Below are positions 34,396 to 45,300 of a stretch of DNA of 64,000 nucleotides, in pieces. Position 1 is the stretch's first letter, and every line of letters begins with the position of its first letter. The DNA is taken from assembly GCA_947579605.1 (NCBI GenBank), contig OX388305.1:20659542-20723541 (forward strand), read 5' to 3'. The stretch is from Athripsodes cinereus. Lineage: Eukaryota > Arthropoda > Insecta > Trichoptera > Leptoceridae. Position numbers and translations under genes: made by a program. The notes below the pieces were generated by a model. The model was not told the DNA's origin, ran no database searches, and saw nothing but the letters and a program-made list of their open reading frames with translations.

Positions 34396-35215
34396 CAATA
34401 GCCCTCACGCCGTATCACACTCCTTCCTTCAGTCAAGAATATTTATCTTCTTTGTCATCTTCTCCTTGTTTATTTGTTCCACATGTTTAAACCATCGTAA
34501 ATTATTTATGCGCATTATATCCACAACATTCCTCGCACATCCGCTCATTCTTCTAATATCAATATTCTAGACTCTATTACGCAACGTTTTTGGAGGAACT
34601 GGATCTTTGTTTGTAGTTAAAGAGTTGAGTCTTCATAAACTTCTTTATTATTCACACAGGTTAACTTGTAATGCAGGAAAGTTGATTGAAAAAGAGTTGA
34701 TTGAAAAGAGAAGGAGAAATGAAAATACAGCTGCTTATATTAACAGCAAACTAAGAGAATGTTTCCTACACTATAAAAACAAAAACCTTAATAAGCTGAC
34801 AAAAACTTCGCCAAATTATGATATTATTCTGTTCTACAAACCAGCCAATTTTCGCCACTTATGTCGCTACATTCCCAAATCTGTCATACTGAAAAATTAA
34901 TACAAAGTCATGCTGTCATTGGTGGAATCAAGTTATTAGCGCCACACGGCGTCAAACATTCTAACTATTTTGTTTGGCGTGTAATTTAAAAACTCTGATT
35001 TGAAAACTCAACAGTTTTACAAACCATTCTTCTCAACGATTGAATTTTAATTTTTGCTTGCATACGTAAGTTTCGCTTGCATACGTATGAGTAAGTGATG
35101 GTACCAGTATAGTATTCCGCACTAACATTTTTGGCATATTCGACACATTGCCTTTGCTGACAATGAGTTGAAGTGAAGGTACCGTTCACTCTAGCACCTG
35201 CCACTTTCCTTCTTT
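34396..35215 (-). pseudogene. Dispersed LINE family copy interrupted by a roughly 400-bp insert
   Basis: Minus-strand order: 35215-35012 encodes RRKVAGARVNGTFTS, then AEYYTGTITYSYVCKRNLRM and SLRRMVCKTV. 34595-34396 continues TLRNRV, IRRMSGCARNVVDIMRINNL and RWFKHVE, then jumps to CDTA and the stop. The two halves join at the RRMVGKTL motif seen intact at 13875. The intervening 34600-35010 is therefore a foreign insert, which includes the unassigned + frame at 34607-34900. The GRPR to SAYP segment has been lost. The family evidently extends upstream into the LLYGSETW-type region found after the RT domain. Confidence 0.6.
34600..35010 (+). other. Insert splitting the LINE copy; contains an unassigned 97-codon frame
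   Basis: The + frame at 34607-34900 has a basic, Lys/Asn/Tyr-rich product (KELIEKRRRNENTAAYINSK, then HYKNKNLNKLTKTSPNYDII and NFRHLCRYIPKS). I do not recognise it. After the stop come two short inverted motifs (gcgccacacggcgtcaaaca and tgtttggcgtg). It may be a piece of another element. No TIR or target duplication is certain. Confidence 0.3.
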
Positions 35216-35835
35216 CAATCTTTTGATTTACTCTTCTTTTTATATATAAGTATAATTTTCTCTTAACTCTATCATGATGAACCAAAGAATATAGATAATT
35301 TTGTATATTGACCTGTATTAGGTATTGATTACCCCTTATTGATTCTCTTAACCCTATCATGATGATCCTAAGTATTCAGGTACCTACTTTTAACCTATTC
35401 TTACAAAGAATTAATAATACCATGGGTCTACCTTTCTTTCATTAGATAAGTTAAGTAACAACATCTCATACATAATGTAACCGAGGCAGTCACAAAATAC
35501 ATTTATATTCATTTAGTTGTAGATATCTATGTATAAGAAAAATGTTTATTTATACCTGGCTTATGAGAAATACTTTATTGTACTCTGACTTAATGAATAA
35601 CACGAGGTATTCATAAAAAGAATTGTTATTCGTGGTGAAATTTTAAACATTACCCATAAAACAGTTTTGTTGAATTAATGGATTGGCACTCAGTTTCACG
35701 ATTGTAGAACATTAGGTAAATAATTAGTGCAAAGTAACCATTTTTATCTAAATGTCGATCGATTGGTTTTGTTATCTTCGCGTTGTAACCAAAGACAATA
35801 AAAAACACAATATTCAAAACATTTACTTTTTTATA
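35216..35835. other. AT-rich spacer
   Basis: No recognisable coding region. The minus frame at 35650-35940 runs into the RTE fragment only by chance. Confidence 0.45.
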
Positions 35836-35844
35836 ATTATATGT

Positions 35845-36156
35845 CTTCTTCTTCTTCTTAGTCAGCCATCTCTCCACTGCTGGGTATAGGCATCTTCCAA
35901 ACTTTTCCAATCGTCGCGGTCCTGTGCCCTCTGTATCCATTTCCTTCCCGCGATTGGAGTAATGTCGTCAGTCCATCTCTTTTGCGGTCTGCCGATGCTT
36001 CTTTTGCTACTCCATGGTCGCCATTTGAGGGTTCTAGGAGTCCATCTACCGTCGTTTCGTCTCGCAACATGACCTGCCCACTGCCACTTAAGCTTTGCAA
36101 CACTATCCATAATATCTGTGACTTTTGTTAGGTGTCTGATGTCTTCGTTTCTAATC
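35845..36156 (-). mobile_element. RTE-like LINE 3' fragment with (GAA)n tail and 9-bp TSD
   Basis: The minus strand encodes IRNEDIRHLTKVTDIMDSVA, then KLKWQWAGHVARRNDGRWTP, SKRSIGRPQKRWTDDI and DWKSLEDAYTQQWRDG, then a stop and (GAA)n at 35845-35857. The nonamer attatatgt lies on both sides (35836-35844 and 36157-36165). This is a severely 5'-truncated insertion with an intact terminal frame. The peptide is of the RTE/BovB-like C-terminal type, but of a different subfamily from 26171-28457. Confidence 0.8.
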
Positions 36157-36194
36157 ATTATATGTATGTGTTCAAAAAAACTTTTGAAATTTCG

Positions 36195-36330
36195 GTACAT
36201 GGAATATATTTATTCTCTGCCGTTCCTTCACTACTGAGGATCGTGACATTTTTGTACAGGTATAAATAATAATATCTTTCCAACATTCCCGATTCTTGGA
36301 CCTTCGTAGCGCCTGACGCAAAGTCCTTCC
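36195..36330 (-). repeat. Decayed RTE-like 3' end
   Basis: ctgaggatcgtgac at about 36233-36246 matches the start of the RTE 3' end (ctgtggatcgtgac at 26195). The further minus-strand sequence resembles the ALRRSKNRECWKDI-type tail. Weak, judged by eye. Confidence 0.35.
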
Positions 36331-36336
36331 TGTCGC

Positions 36337-36705
36337 TACATACACCTTATCTCTCTATGACATTGGTGCGCATCTCCTAATTTTGAAGCCTTCCACACCT
36401 TTGTTTTAAACAAGCTTCCCCAGGTTGTTTGACCCTCTGTGTCCAAAGTTGTGGTACGTAAAGTAGGTACAGTATATAACTTCACATTTACTATTATGGA
36501 AAAAAAAAATAACAATAATAGTTTCTATGGCAGGTTAAGAGTTGGAATAGCTATCACATATTTTTGTGAGTTCAGATTTGTATATAATTTTTATTCCAGG
36601 AAAAAACTTTTCTTCTCAATCTCATTAGAAACTTTGAATCGGAGATAATATTATTATATATGAACCAACTTTTAATAATGTTTTGTGAGTAGATACATAA
36701 TAAAA
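36337..36705. other. AT-rich spacer before the two-ORF LINE
   Basis: The + frame at 36439-36648 has no recognisable domain. The region could include the untranslated 3' end of the minus-strand LINE, but no tail is obvious. Confidence 0.4.
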
Positions 36706-38871
36706 CTAAGCGTTTGACTTTTTAAGGCACACCCACACACTTTTTTCAGTTTTTAATAGATGATAATAGATCCGACCTCCAATACCCAAACTACAAAGGT
36801 CATTAACGTATATTAAAAATAAGAGGGGACCAAGAGTACTCCCTTGTGGAACGCCGAACAAGAGTGAGTCTGAGTTGCTCACAATATTTCCTATCCTAAT
36901 AAATTGTCTGCGATTTTGAAGATAGCTATGAAAGAATTTTTGAGCCAATCCCCTAACTCCCACCGCCTCCAGCTTTCGGAGTAAGATTTTGTGTGACACC
37001 GTATCAAATGCCTTAGCTAAGTCTAGAAAGATTGCAATGCATTTCTCCCTTCTCTCCAAATGGCTCGTTATGCAGTTCGTTAGTTCCAGAACGGCATCTT
37101 GTGTACACAACCCTGGACGAAATCCGAACTGTCCCGGCGAAAAGAATTTTTTCTCTTCTAGATATTGACGCAGGCGTTGGCCAATCGTCCTCTCAAACAC
37201 CTTCGATAAGGTACTTAGTAGCGAAATTGGACGATAATTTGAGAGAAGTTTCTTGTCACCACCTTTGTATATTGGAACCACAATTGCCTGCTTAAGGCAT
37301 TCCGGATAAACACCACCCGCCATACACAGATTATACAAGTGTGCCAGTGGTACCGCCACATTCCCCTTGCACAATTTTAACATGACAGATGTGATCATAT
37401 CAATTCCGGAAGACTGTGTATTTTTTAGAGAACTAATTTGTTTAGTGATCTCAGTCTCTGTAACAGGGTAAAGAAAAAAAGAACCAATTGGACCATTCAA
37501 TGTATCAATGTCATCTGCCAGTTCTTCCTCGCTCCTGGAAGTATTCGACATTATTTTTTCAGCTAATTCCTTTCCCACATTACAAAAATAATTATTGAAC
37601 TTATTAACTACAATGTCAGATTGCTCTGTAAATCTAAATTCTTTGTCATGTACTTTAATAGATTCGATTTTAATATCCCTTTCTTTACACGTGTCGGTAC
37701 ACTCTCGAACAGTTTCCCATATTTTTTTCAAGTTACCACCTGCATTATCTATTTTACCGCCGTAGTAATCATATTTTGCTTCACTGATAGCCAATTTGCA
37801 AATACCTCTCATTTTAATATATTGAGTCATGAGAGACATATCATTTCTATTGTTTCTCACCAGAAGGTGTAATTTGTTTCTTCTTCTAATCAGATCTATC
37901 AATGATGAAGTTATCCATGGCTTTAATTTTTTATATTTACTATTTTTATAAGTTTTTTTCTTGTTTGCACCCTCATTTATGCAACTCGTCATGATAGTTA
38001 CAAATCTATTTACCCCAATGTCCACATTGTTACAATTTAATACTTCACTCCAGTCTGCTTGTCTAATTTTGTCTTTAATTCTAATATAGTCATAAATGAT
38101 TTTTTCTCTAACCCCACAATCCGCAATGCTACTCATATTACCCAGTACGTCTGATAATTGACACATAATTACATTATGATCAGTAATATCACAATCATAA
38201 ACCAGTGCTGTAACCCTCGAACCGCACTTAACCATTATGTGATCCAAACAAGAGCCCGACGCAGGCCTCGTAACAGCTTGGATAGCAGGCAGATACCCAT
38301 GTATTCCTAACATTGATAAATATTTTACGCCAAACAAATCAGGACGAGAAGTGTCTATGTTAATGTCTCCTATTATAGCCGAGACCTGTGTTCCAGTGTT
38401 AGTCAACTCCTCATCAAGAGAAGTGATGAAGGCATCAAGATCTCCAAAACTGGGAGGACGGTAAATTGCCAAGACAGAAACCCTCTCCCCCAAACAAATC
38501 CTCAAACAATTTGCACCACAGACTGAGCGTTCACACACACAAACATCTTTCAAATCATCTCTAACAAACACAATAACTCCATCAGATCTATTAAAACTAA
38601 TTGTTGTATGATGCTCCTTGTATCCCGCCAACTGCTTTTTGAAATGTGAACCATCAGACCAACACTCCGTGAATACAATTACACCGAAATTTATATTTAT
38701 GTTTGATAATTCTAAAATAAATGTGTCGAAGTTTTTATTTATACTGCGAATGTTTATGTGTACTATACTCAAAGAACTGTCCGATGTAGAACCAATGTAT
38801 TCACGACATTTTTCGGTACTACTTGTGGTTATGGTTTCTATTGGCTCAAAGGCATCAATACCCTCCATCAT
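36706..38871 (-). pseudogene. CR1/Jockey-superfamily LINE ORF2: endonuclease and part of RT
   Basis: A 721-codon frame starts MMEGIDAFEPIE. The APE endonuclease is complete (LSIVHINIRSINKNFD, FTECWSD, IIGDINIDTS, CLDHIMVK, DITDHN). RT motifs follow: SGIDMITSVMLKLCKG, VVPIYKGGDKKLLSNYRPIS, SPGQFGFRPGLCTQDA, IFLDLAKAFDTVSH, GVPQGSTLGPLLFLIYVNDL. The frame then ends after GIGGRIYYHLLKTEKSVW without the YADD block, thumb or C-terminus. Either an internal deletion joined the RT to a distal piece or the element is 3' broken. It cannot reverse transcribe. The long uninterrupted frame nevertheless points to recent insertion. I cannot separate Daphne, CR1 and Kiri-type clades by eye. Confidence 0.8.
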
Positions 38872-38887
38872 ATTGCATGCAATAACC

Positions 38888-39285
38888 TCAGCAATGTCTT
38901 GGGTATGCTATCATGGATCTAGCTCTTGTATCCATTATCATTCTTACTTGACACTTTTTATCAAAAGTAGAATGTGCGTGATCGAATCCTTTATCTCTGC
39001 AATTTATGCAGAGTCTCTTTGTATCCCTATCCGGGCACTCCATCGATGCGTGTCCACCCATGCAGAATGCACATGCTTCAGCGTTTCTGCATACCTTCTG
39101 GGTGTGACCATACTGTTGACATTTAAAACACATTGTCAGAGGACTCTCATCTTCCACAGTCAATCGCTGGTATCCTATGCTGATTCTCCCCAGTCGAAGC
39201 AGGTCACTATAAAGCTCGGGTGGGCAAGAACACACAACAGTGCACAGCAAAGAGTTCCTGTGTTTCTTTCGATATCGTATTTGTG
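38888..39285 (-). pseudogene. LINE ORF1 (gag-like) C-terminus with three zinc knuckles
   Basis: The minus strand encodes CSCPPELYSDLLRLGRISIG, then CFKCQQYGHTQKVC, CAFCMGGHASMEC and CINCRDKGFDHAHS...C, the cysteine-knuckle cluster of LINE ORF1 RNA-binding proteins. The stop lies 17 nt before the ORF2 start, matching a two-ORF LINE. The N-terminal two thirds are missing. At about 39250 the upstream frame shifts (KYDIERNTGT), and the copy ends near 39290. Confidence 0.75.
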
Positions 39286-39289
39286 TGTG

Positions 39290-39605
39290 CCTTTTAAAAA
39301 TTGCTCCAATGACATTTATAATTATATCGCCACTACTTTTCTGGAGTAGGCAGCAAAGATCGAACTCTATTTACATATTCCTCTCACTGCACACGTTTTT
39401 TTTTCTGCACGGCATTTGTGCAATACCTCATACATGCTCTCCTATTCATTAAACTCAGCACGTATCCATTCTAAGGGATCTAGGCTACGTGATCCAACTA
39501 TTTAATCCTCGACCGGCCACAACTTCAAGCAGTCTTGTATACAATTTTAGTCATTCTGTCTTCTTTCACTCTTACGACATTCTCAAACCAAACAATTGTG
39601 ACAAT
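39290..39605 (-). repeat. Decayed copy of the dispersed LINE family
   Basis: The minus strand can be aligned in scraps with the family: FGL-like RWFGHVE at 39570-39595, DPLRMDTC near LDHVDQILKD, and a CTTTGCTGCCTACTCC near the SAYPT codons followed by GGCG. It abuts the ORF1 end of the LINE at 36706-39285, which may have inserted into its 3' end. Confidence 0.45.
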
Positions 39606-41160
39606 TCAAAAAAACTTTTCCAAAGATATTGTTAAATAATATTTCAGTTCATATTGAAAAATTTTAAACAAGTAATATGAAAAAAAATAGTTTTCGACAA
39701 AATATACTTATTTACATTTGAAAAAATAATGATCTATTATTACGCTTATTAAGTGTTTTTTTATCAATTAAATTTGCCTTACCGTTGAAACTCTCGTAGA
39801 AAAACCAAACAAACTTCTTTTTAGAATTGTTCTAAAATTTATCATACAAAACGGACTATTCTCATCCTTTTCCGGACCGGAAGGTTTCCACAGGTTGTTT
39901 TTAATTAACATCTCTGTTATATTGTCCAAATTAAAGGCTAACTGAATATGTAATGAAATAACTATTTTTATGGTTTTAGAAAAAAATGTGCCCGAAACAT
40001 ATCATTCATGGTCACTCATGGAATGGTTTGTTTCTGTTACAAACCTTTCCATGAGTTTTTTTCTGTCACAATTTAGTTAAGTCTTTAATTAGCCAAATAT
40101 CAAAAACTGTTTTTGGTTCTGTATCATTGCTGTTAACTTTGATGCGATCCTAGATGTCGCTAGTATCACTGAACAATTTTTTTCACTACGCGGGTGTGTC
40201 GATGTTATTTTGAAAATTAATTAGCTAACAGCAATCAACAGTATCAAAGATAACAACAATGATATAGAACCAAAAAATGATAATATAATATAAATAGATG
40301 TCTCTGAAATCATACCTAGAAAGTAGTTTATGATAGTCACAATCCTATATAACTAGGTATACTTGGAAGTATCTTACATGGGGTACCCATTCCAGGTATC
40401 TTAGAACAATACTTACACCTGAATCTGTCATCGGGGTTGATCAGGGAGAATATCGGAGTATTCGGCGATTCACCCGGTAGCTTTGGACTTAACATTCCTG
40501 GCGTAAAAATAACGGGTTCAAGACCCAGTCCGTTATATTTTCTAAGCGTTTTGTGATAGTTTTATGTGTTAAATTAACTACTTGTGAATTCAAAGTAAGA
40601 TTTCTACTGCACGTATTTCATAGATTTATGCTAATTATGTAAAATCAAAACAGCTAGTAAGGTATGTAATTAAAAACTATTGTAGAATGCAGTGGGGCAA
40701 ATAAAACTGATGTGATTGTACAAATAATATATATAACTAACTGGGGCAAAATCTTACTAAGTGCCCAGTAACCTGAGGGCATTTCTCTCGTTTCAGTAGT
40801 AAAATTAAGTAGAATTGAGCATTCCTTAATGATCTCAATAGCCATTTTCCACTTGGTTTGATAATCGTGATCGGAATAATTTGAACCATTCATACAGTGG
40901 GTACATACATTTGAATCTTATACATTTATGGTCTTGTTAAAAGTACTACTTTAATACTCACTAGTGACGGTCCAATTGTAAAGGTTCATTTGAACATGAT
41001 TACATTAGACATTTCCTATTATTTCTAATAGTTTCCTTTCTTTCTAGTCGTAAGTCTAGACTTACGTAATTTTACTTGAAACTATGTTTTTTTTTAGTAA
41101 TTCCATGAAGCCCCTGAAAAACAAAACAAACTTGTCATTTGATATCCTCTAGTCATTGAT
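39606..41160. other. AT-rich spacer with a 17-bp hairpin at 40014-40056
   Basis: actcatggaatggtttg and its reverse complement (one mismatch) lie 9 nt apart. A tRNA-like patch near 40480-40525 was examined and rejected. No gene was recognised. Confidence 0.5.
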
Positions 41161-41186
41161 GAGTTGTGCCGTACATCCTGGGTATA

Positions 41187-41236
41187 TCTTATGCCGTATA
41201 TCTTATGCCGTATATCTTATGCCGTATATCTTATGG
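41187..41236. repeat. Minisatellite, unit tatcttatgccgta, about four copies
   Basis: Four near-identical 14-nt units in tandem, the last one ending tatcttatgg. Confidence 0.9.
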
Positions 41237-41995
41237 TAGTAATGTCATAGTGAAGATGATTTGTGTATTCATTACTAGCTCACTTAATTTTTATTTGATT
41301 CACTATGTGTTTAATCCTCTGGGTGGAAAAAATGTCTGGGTTTTCTTCAATTCAAGCACGGAGCAATTTGAGAACACGGCTGTTTTATTCGGACGTCTTT
41401 ATAAGAGGATAGATATGCCAACAGTTAAAGTCAATACGGCGTAGAGTGGTTCAAATTGGCTCCCTATATGGTGCCAAAATCCTGCTCCAATTTATACTGT
41501 TATTAAACATTATCAACCTATTAAAATTTAGAGCAATTTTATTAAGGTAATTTTTCAAAAAATAATATATATGTAATCTGGTTTTTTGTTACAAACTCGA
41601 ATATAACTTTATACACCTTTTACGGTAAGCTAAAATCTTGTATCGTGAGAGGGTAGTTTGGCAGCATTGAAATTGAAACAAGTGTTTATTTTTATTATAG
41701 ACTATAAATCGTCAGAGAGACGTCTTACAATTTATCAGGTCATTTTCAATCAGGTTAGTCAAAAGACGTTTCTTTCACGATTTATAATCTGTTATTACGA
41801 ATGTTTGGCAAAAATTTTTTACTAATACCTACCAGTTTTTTGACTCCAAACATTCATGATAATGTTATGAAACTACCGCAACATTACCTACCGTCAAATC
41901 AATAAATAATACTATTGAATTCCAATGGTTAGATACTTTTTAATTTAAGGAAGACAAATTTCTCACACAAAGTATAACCTTTAATAATAATTGAA
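41237..41995. other. AT-rich stretch; may contain the 3'UTR of the candidate minus-strand gene
   Basis: No clear polyadenylation signal could be assigned on the minus strand. The sequence is otherwise featureless. Confidence 0.35.
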
Positions 41996-42103
41996 TTATT
42001 TTATCTTTTCTTGTTTTCGTTGTTGTTCATAAATGCCATAAATTACTGCCAATGCCTTAGCTGTACTGGTCTTGTGATGATGTTGATAGTACAGGCTTTC
42101 TTC
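41996..42103 (-). CDS. Candidate terminal coding exon of a minus-strand host gene
   Basis: On the minus strand a polypyrimidine tract with a CTAAT branch-like site leads to CCATTTCAG|, followed by 35 open codons (EESLYYQHHHKTSTAKALA, then VIYGIYEQQRKQEKIK) and TAA. The other two frames close within 20 codons. The product end is helical and Lys/Gln-rich, as in many real C-termini. It does not join in phase to the candidate exon at 43370-43463 through the CAG. An AG 8 nt further in (…GAAG|C) would join in phase, or another exon lies between. The protein was not recognised. Confidence 0.4.
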   Translation of the reverse strand, partial: EESLYYQHHHKTSTAKALAVIYGIYEQQRKQEKIK

Positions 42104-42653
42104 CTGAAATGGAATTTTGAAATTGTATTAGAAAAAAAAATATAATGTCCCAAGTACATAAATAATGATAAACAACCTAATATCACAACACGCACGGCCT
42201 GCGAGTAGAGATAGCAGCGAACAGCGGGTTGTTTTGAGGGGTTACTTTATTGCAAAACAATAGATTATTAGAGACGTGATTTAATCGAATTTTCAACGAG
42301 AAAAGAATGAAATCAAGTACCTACCTACCTACTTGAGTGTACTGAAATTATTTTACGTATGAAAAAAATTTTATAAATACTCATGAGAAATTTTCTTTTT
42401 AGTCTGTGAATAATCAGAACAATTGTTATTATGTAAATATAACGGGTAAAACATACTATGTAAAGCTACCTTAACGATGCGTATACTCATACCACGTAGG
42501 TAGTCCGTTGGCTACCATAATTGTGGAAAAAACAGTCATGGTGTTAATAAACATTTAGTGATTTGCTATTTTCAAATTACGCCACATACCTTTGTATTTA
42601 TAACCACTTTGTAAGTTTTTGGTTTATGGTTTACCTACGTCAAATATTTTACG

Positions 42654-42898
42654 CCGGCCGGTGTGGCACAGAAGTAACGCTCTTGCCTTTGAGTCACGAA
42701 GTCCCAGGTTTGATTTCCGGCCATCACAAAAATAATGATAAATTAATGACCTTTTTCAAATTGTCCTGGGTCTAGGTGCTACATTATGTTTAATGCATTG
42801 TATTTATATGTATTGTTGCGTTAGTGCTCATAATAAAAGATTCAATCTTAGTTTGGGACTAGCTCGATCTGTATGAATTGTCTATTCATGATATTAAG
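42654..42898 (+). mobile_element. tRNA-derived SINE, + strand copy
   Basis: The head gccggccggtgtggcacaga has a diverged box B (ggtttgatttccgg, about 42708-42721). The body cttttttcaaattgtcctgg, then gcgttagtgctcataataaa, and the tail gctcgatctgtatgaattgt follow. It has the same organisation as 32169-32400. Confidence 0.75.
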
Positions 42899-43369
42899 TT
42901 ATGTTATTTAATATTTATTTAGGAATAAATGCAGTGAGTGTTAAATTACCCTCTGGTTATTAAATGAAATTACAAAGTTTTTCAATTTTTCTTCGTATGT
43001 GCAATAAATATTAAGTATTTTGATGATTTTAAGGTGAAGTATTTTTTTGTAAATTGCTCTAACCGTTTTTGAGTAAGGTAAAAGTGATTATATAAGGATT
43101 TATGGCAGTTGAAGGACATGTTACAAACTTTATTATTTTCCAATTTCACTTTTTTCACTTATGTAAAAATAAATAAAATAAATATGCAACAAACGATAGC
43201 ACGTTTTTCACTTTGTAAATTAAAAGTCCATTAACATGGAAATCTTAACAGAAAAATAAAATGCAAAGATTGCCAATAAATTACACACCAATTAGTTATT
43301 CCAAAAAAATACATATTTTATCCTTTGTAAAAACTTTTTTCAAATTTATTCAGCAAGATTTTTTCTGAC

Positions 43370-43463
43370 CTGGCAAATTTCAATAAATAAAATTCTTCAT
43401 ATGCATGTACGGGAACACTGGTAACAAGAGGGATAAATTCATCATTATTACATCTTTGCAAAG
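43370..43463 (-). CDS. Candidate internal coding exon of a minus-strand host gene
   Basis: The acceptor ATCATGTTCAG| follows a T-rich tract, and the donor is GCCAG|GTCAGA. The only open frame reads LQRCNNDEFIPLVTSV, then PVHAYEEFYLLKFA, with two bases before and two after. The residue mix (Pro, Val, Thr, His, Glu) is unlike translated A/T noise. It joins in phase to the exon ending at 44148. Confidence 0.42.
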
Positions 43464-44147
43464 CTGAACATGATTGATGAATAAAAAATATGAACTTAGA
43501 AAAAATATTTTTGTTATGCTTTAATGAAAAATTACAAGATATGTACACATAAAAAAGCACCGAGATGCGATATTATCTGCGTTTTTCTCTTATTTCAGGA
43601 ATTTCTGAATAAAAAAATCACTTTTAATTACCTACACGCAATAAATCACGCTGGGAAAAACGTTATATTTTTTCCTCCCTTTTAGCTTAAGCAATGAGAA
43701 TTTATGTTTTTCAAAACTCCGAGATAAAACAAAGATTAATAATTGTTTTTTTTTTATAATTGTTATTTTTATTCCTAAGATCCGTGATTGGATAAGCCAT
43801 TTCGAGACTCGTGCAAGATGTTGCCCGATGTGAATTTAACACTGTATGATTCATTTTAACGATAATAATTCTCTCGCAATGCCTGTTTTTTTAATAATGT
43901 AGAAATATTATTTTGTGGGTTTTCTATCAATTGTCACCATTTTGACATTTATCAAGTGGAAAATCCAGAAGACTAACCACGTGTAAGAAAAAACTGGTCT
44001 TTCTGTTTGTGCCATAAAAATATATGACTTTCATAACTCATCGATGATTATTTTATGACGCATAATGATTATTTTCTCAATGTTTTAACAATATACCTAG
44101 TTATGTCTTTCACAAGCTGTTTGAAAACAAATAACTTACATACATAC

Positions 44148-44257
44148 ACTTTAGCTTTAGTAAGGATATTGCAAGACACTCGTTGCATTGTCCCAGTATG
44201 AAATATGAGACTTCAGTGACTTTCCATGTAACAATGTTGTATTTTTCAAAAAAAAAT
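44148..44257 (-). CDS. Candidate internal coding exon of a minus-strand host gene
   Basis: The acceptor AACCTAG| is followed by an open frame, FFFEKYNIVTWKVTEV, then SYFILGQCNECLAISLLKLK. Two nested donors are possible: |GTATGT after 44148, which leaves one base and matches 43370-43463, or the stronger |GTAAGT after 44140, which leaves phase 0. One leading base completes the two bases left by the exon at 44660-44712. Confidence 0.4.
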
Positions 44258-44659
44258 CTAGGTTACGGATTGATTAAAATAAGCTTAACTAAGCTTTGAA
44301 ACTAAAACAAATCTATATCTTCTAAAAGTCTATAAAATGTAAAAAACTGAAAATATTTATGCAGCACCTGAACTAAGCTTTCTATTAAACTTCCGGTTAC
44401 AAACATATGTAGGCTGCGTATCAAACGATGGTTCCTACTTACATATTCATTGATTCGTTACTAACAAAATAATCATTTGGAACCCTGAGATACAATTGAT
44501 TGCATCGGTAAACTTTGACGAATTTGGTTTATGTACAAGAATGTTTATAGTTACATACATAGATGCCACAAAGATGTTCATTACATAGATACATGTAGTA
44601 AGTACCCGATGACGTGATAGCATAGATGAATATAGTTGAATAAGTCAAAATATACTTAC

Positions 44660-44712
44660 GGTATTAAACCATCAAGCAGTATCCCAAGTTGAGGAGGTAG
44701 GAGATTGAAACC
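44660..44712 (-). CDS. Candidate internal coding exon of a minus-strand host gene
   Basis: 53 nt between TATATAG| and a near-perfect donor |GTAAGTATA. The only open frame is GFNLLPPQLGILLDGLI plus two bases. The next candidate exon takes exactly one base. It is out of phase with the exon at 45036-45082, so at least one further exon is missing or one of the two is wrong. Confidence 0.38.
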
Positions 44713-45035
44713 CTATATAGATTTAGCTATATTTTTTGCATATAATTTTTCATAAAAGCACGTCAATACCTCTTACTCAACTGTTTTCATTATCCACTCT
44801 TATCCACACATTATCCTCATTTATCAACAAAAATATGTTGGTTATTGTATTTGTCGATAAATATTAAGGAGAAAGAAAAAAAATTGTATGCTTGGATTGA
44901 AGCAAGCACATTTATTAGGTATTTTAAGACTAAATTGGTGGCAAGATCTTTCTGCCTACCATAAAAAGATTTTATATACATTTGTATTTTTGCGATTGCA
45001 AACGAAATAAAAGAACATTCGAATGTTTAAATTAC

Positions 45036-45082
45036 CTCGAAAATATAACACTCTCCATAGAGATAACAATATTGAATTGTCC
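45036..45082 (-). CDS. Candidate second exon of a minus-strand host gene
   Basis: 47 nt between TTTTAAAG| and CGAG|GTAATT. Joined to the candidate first exon it reads K DNSILLSLWRVLYFR and leaves one base. The alternative frame from its own ATG would read MESVIFS. Short and A/T-rich, so the support is weak. Confidence 0.3.
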
Positions 45083-45139
45083 CTTTAAAATAAAATCTTT
45101 TTTTTTTTTTTTAACATCAGTAAAGCAGTAGATACTCAC

Positions 45140-45300
45140 TTCTGTATAGCGGCAGTAGTCATCGTCGTCACGTTAAACGAAGCGTATCCCACCGGAATAC
45201 AACCCAGAGACCCATTTACGGTATACCACGTTGTCTATTGCTTTCCGGGGTGCGATTTGTTACTCTATTTAACTGCTTCCCTTACATCTCCATTCACTTA
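45140..45300 (-). CDS. Candidate first exon: GC-richer 5' region with ATG at 45160-45162
   Basis: The stretch 45140-45300 is visibly less A/T-rich than its surroundings and has several CpG. On the minus strand it ends in CAGAA|GTGAGT, a good donor. An ATG in the context GACGACGATGA starts MTTAAIQ and leaves two bases that the next candidate exon completes to Lys. Its transcription start is undefined. It might instead be an old element fragment. Confidence 0.33.

Noticed and set aside
38618..39349. 243-codon + strand frame
   Set aside because: It is the antisense shadow of the minus-strand LINE ORF1/ORF2 junction, where ORF1 knuckles and EN motifs are clear.
40440..40530. Possible tRNA gene with a GGTTCAAGACCC box B
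   Set aside because: No acceptor-stem complement and no convincing box A or anticodon arm could be laid out.
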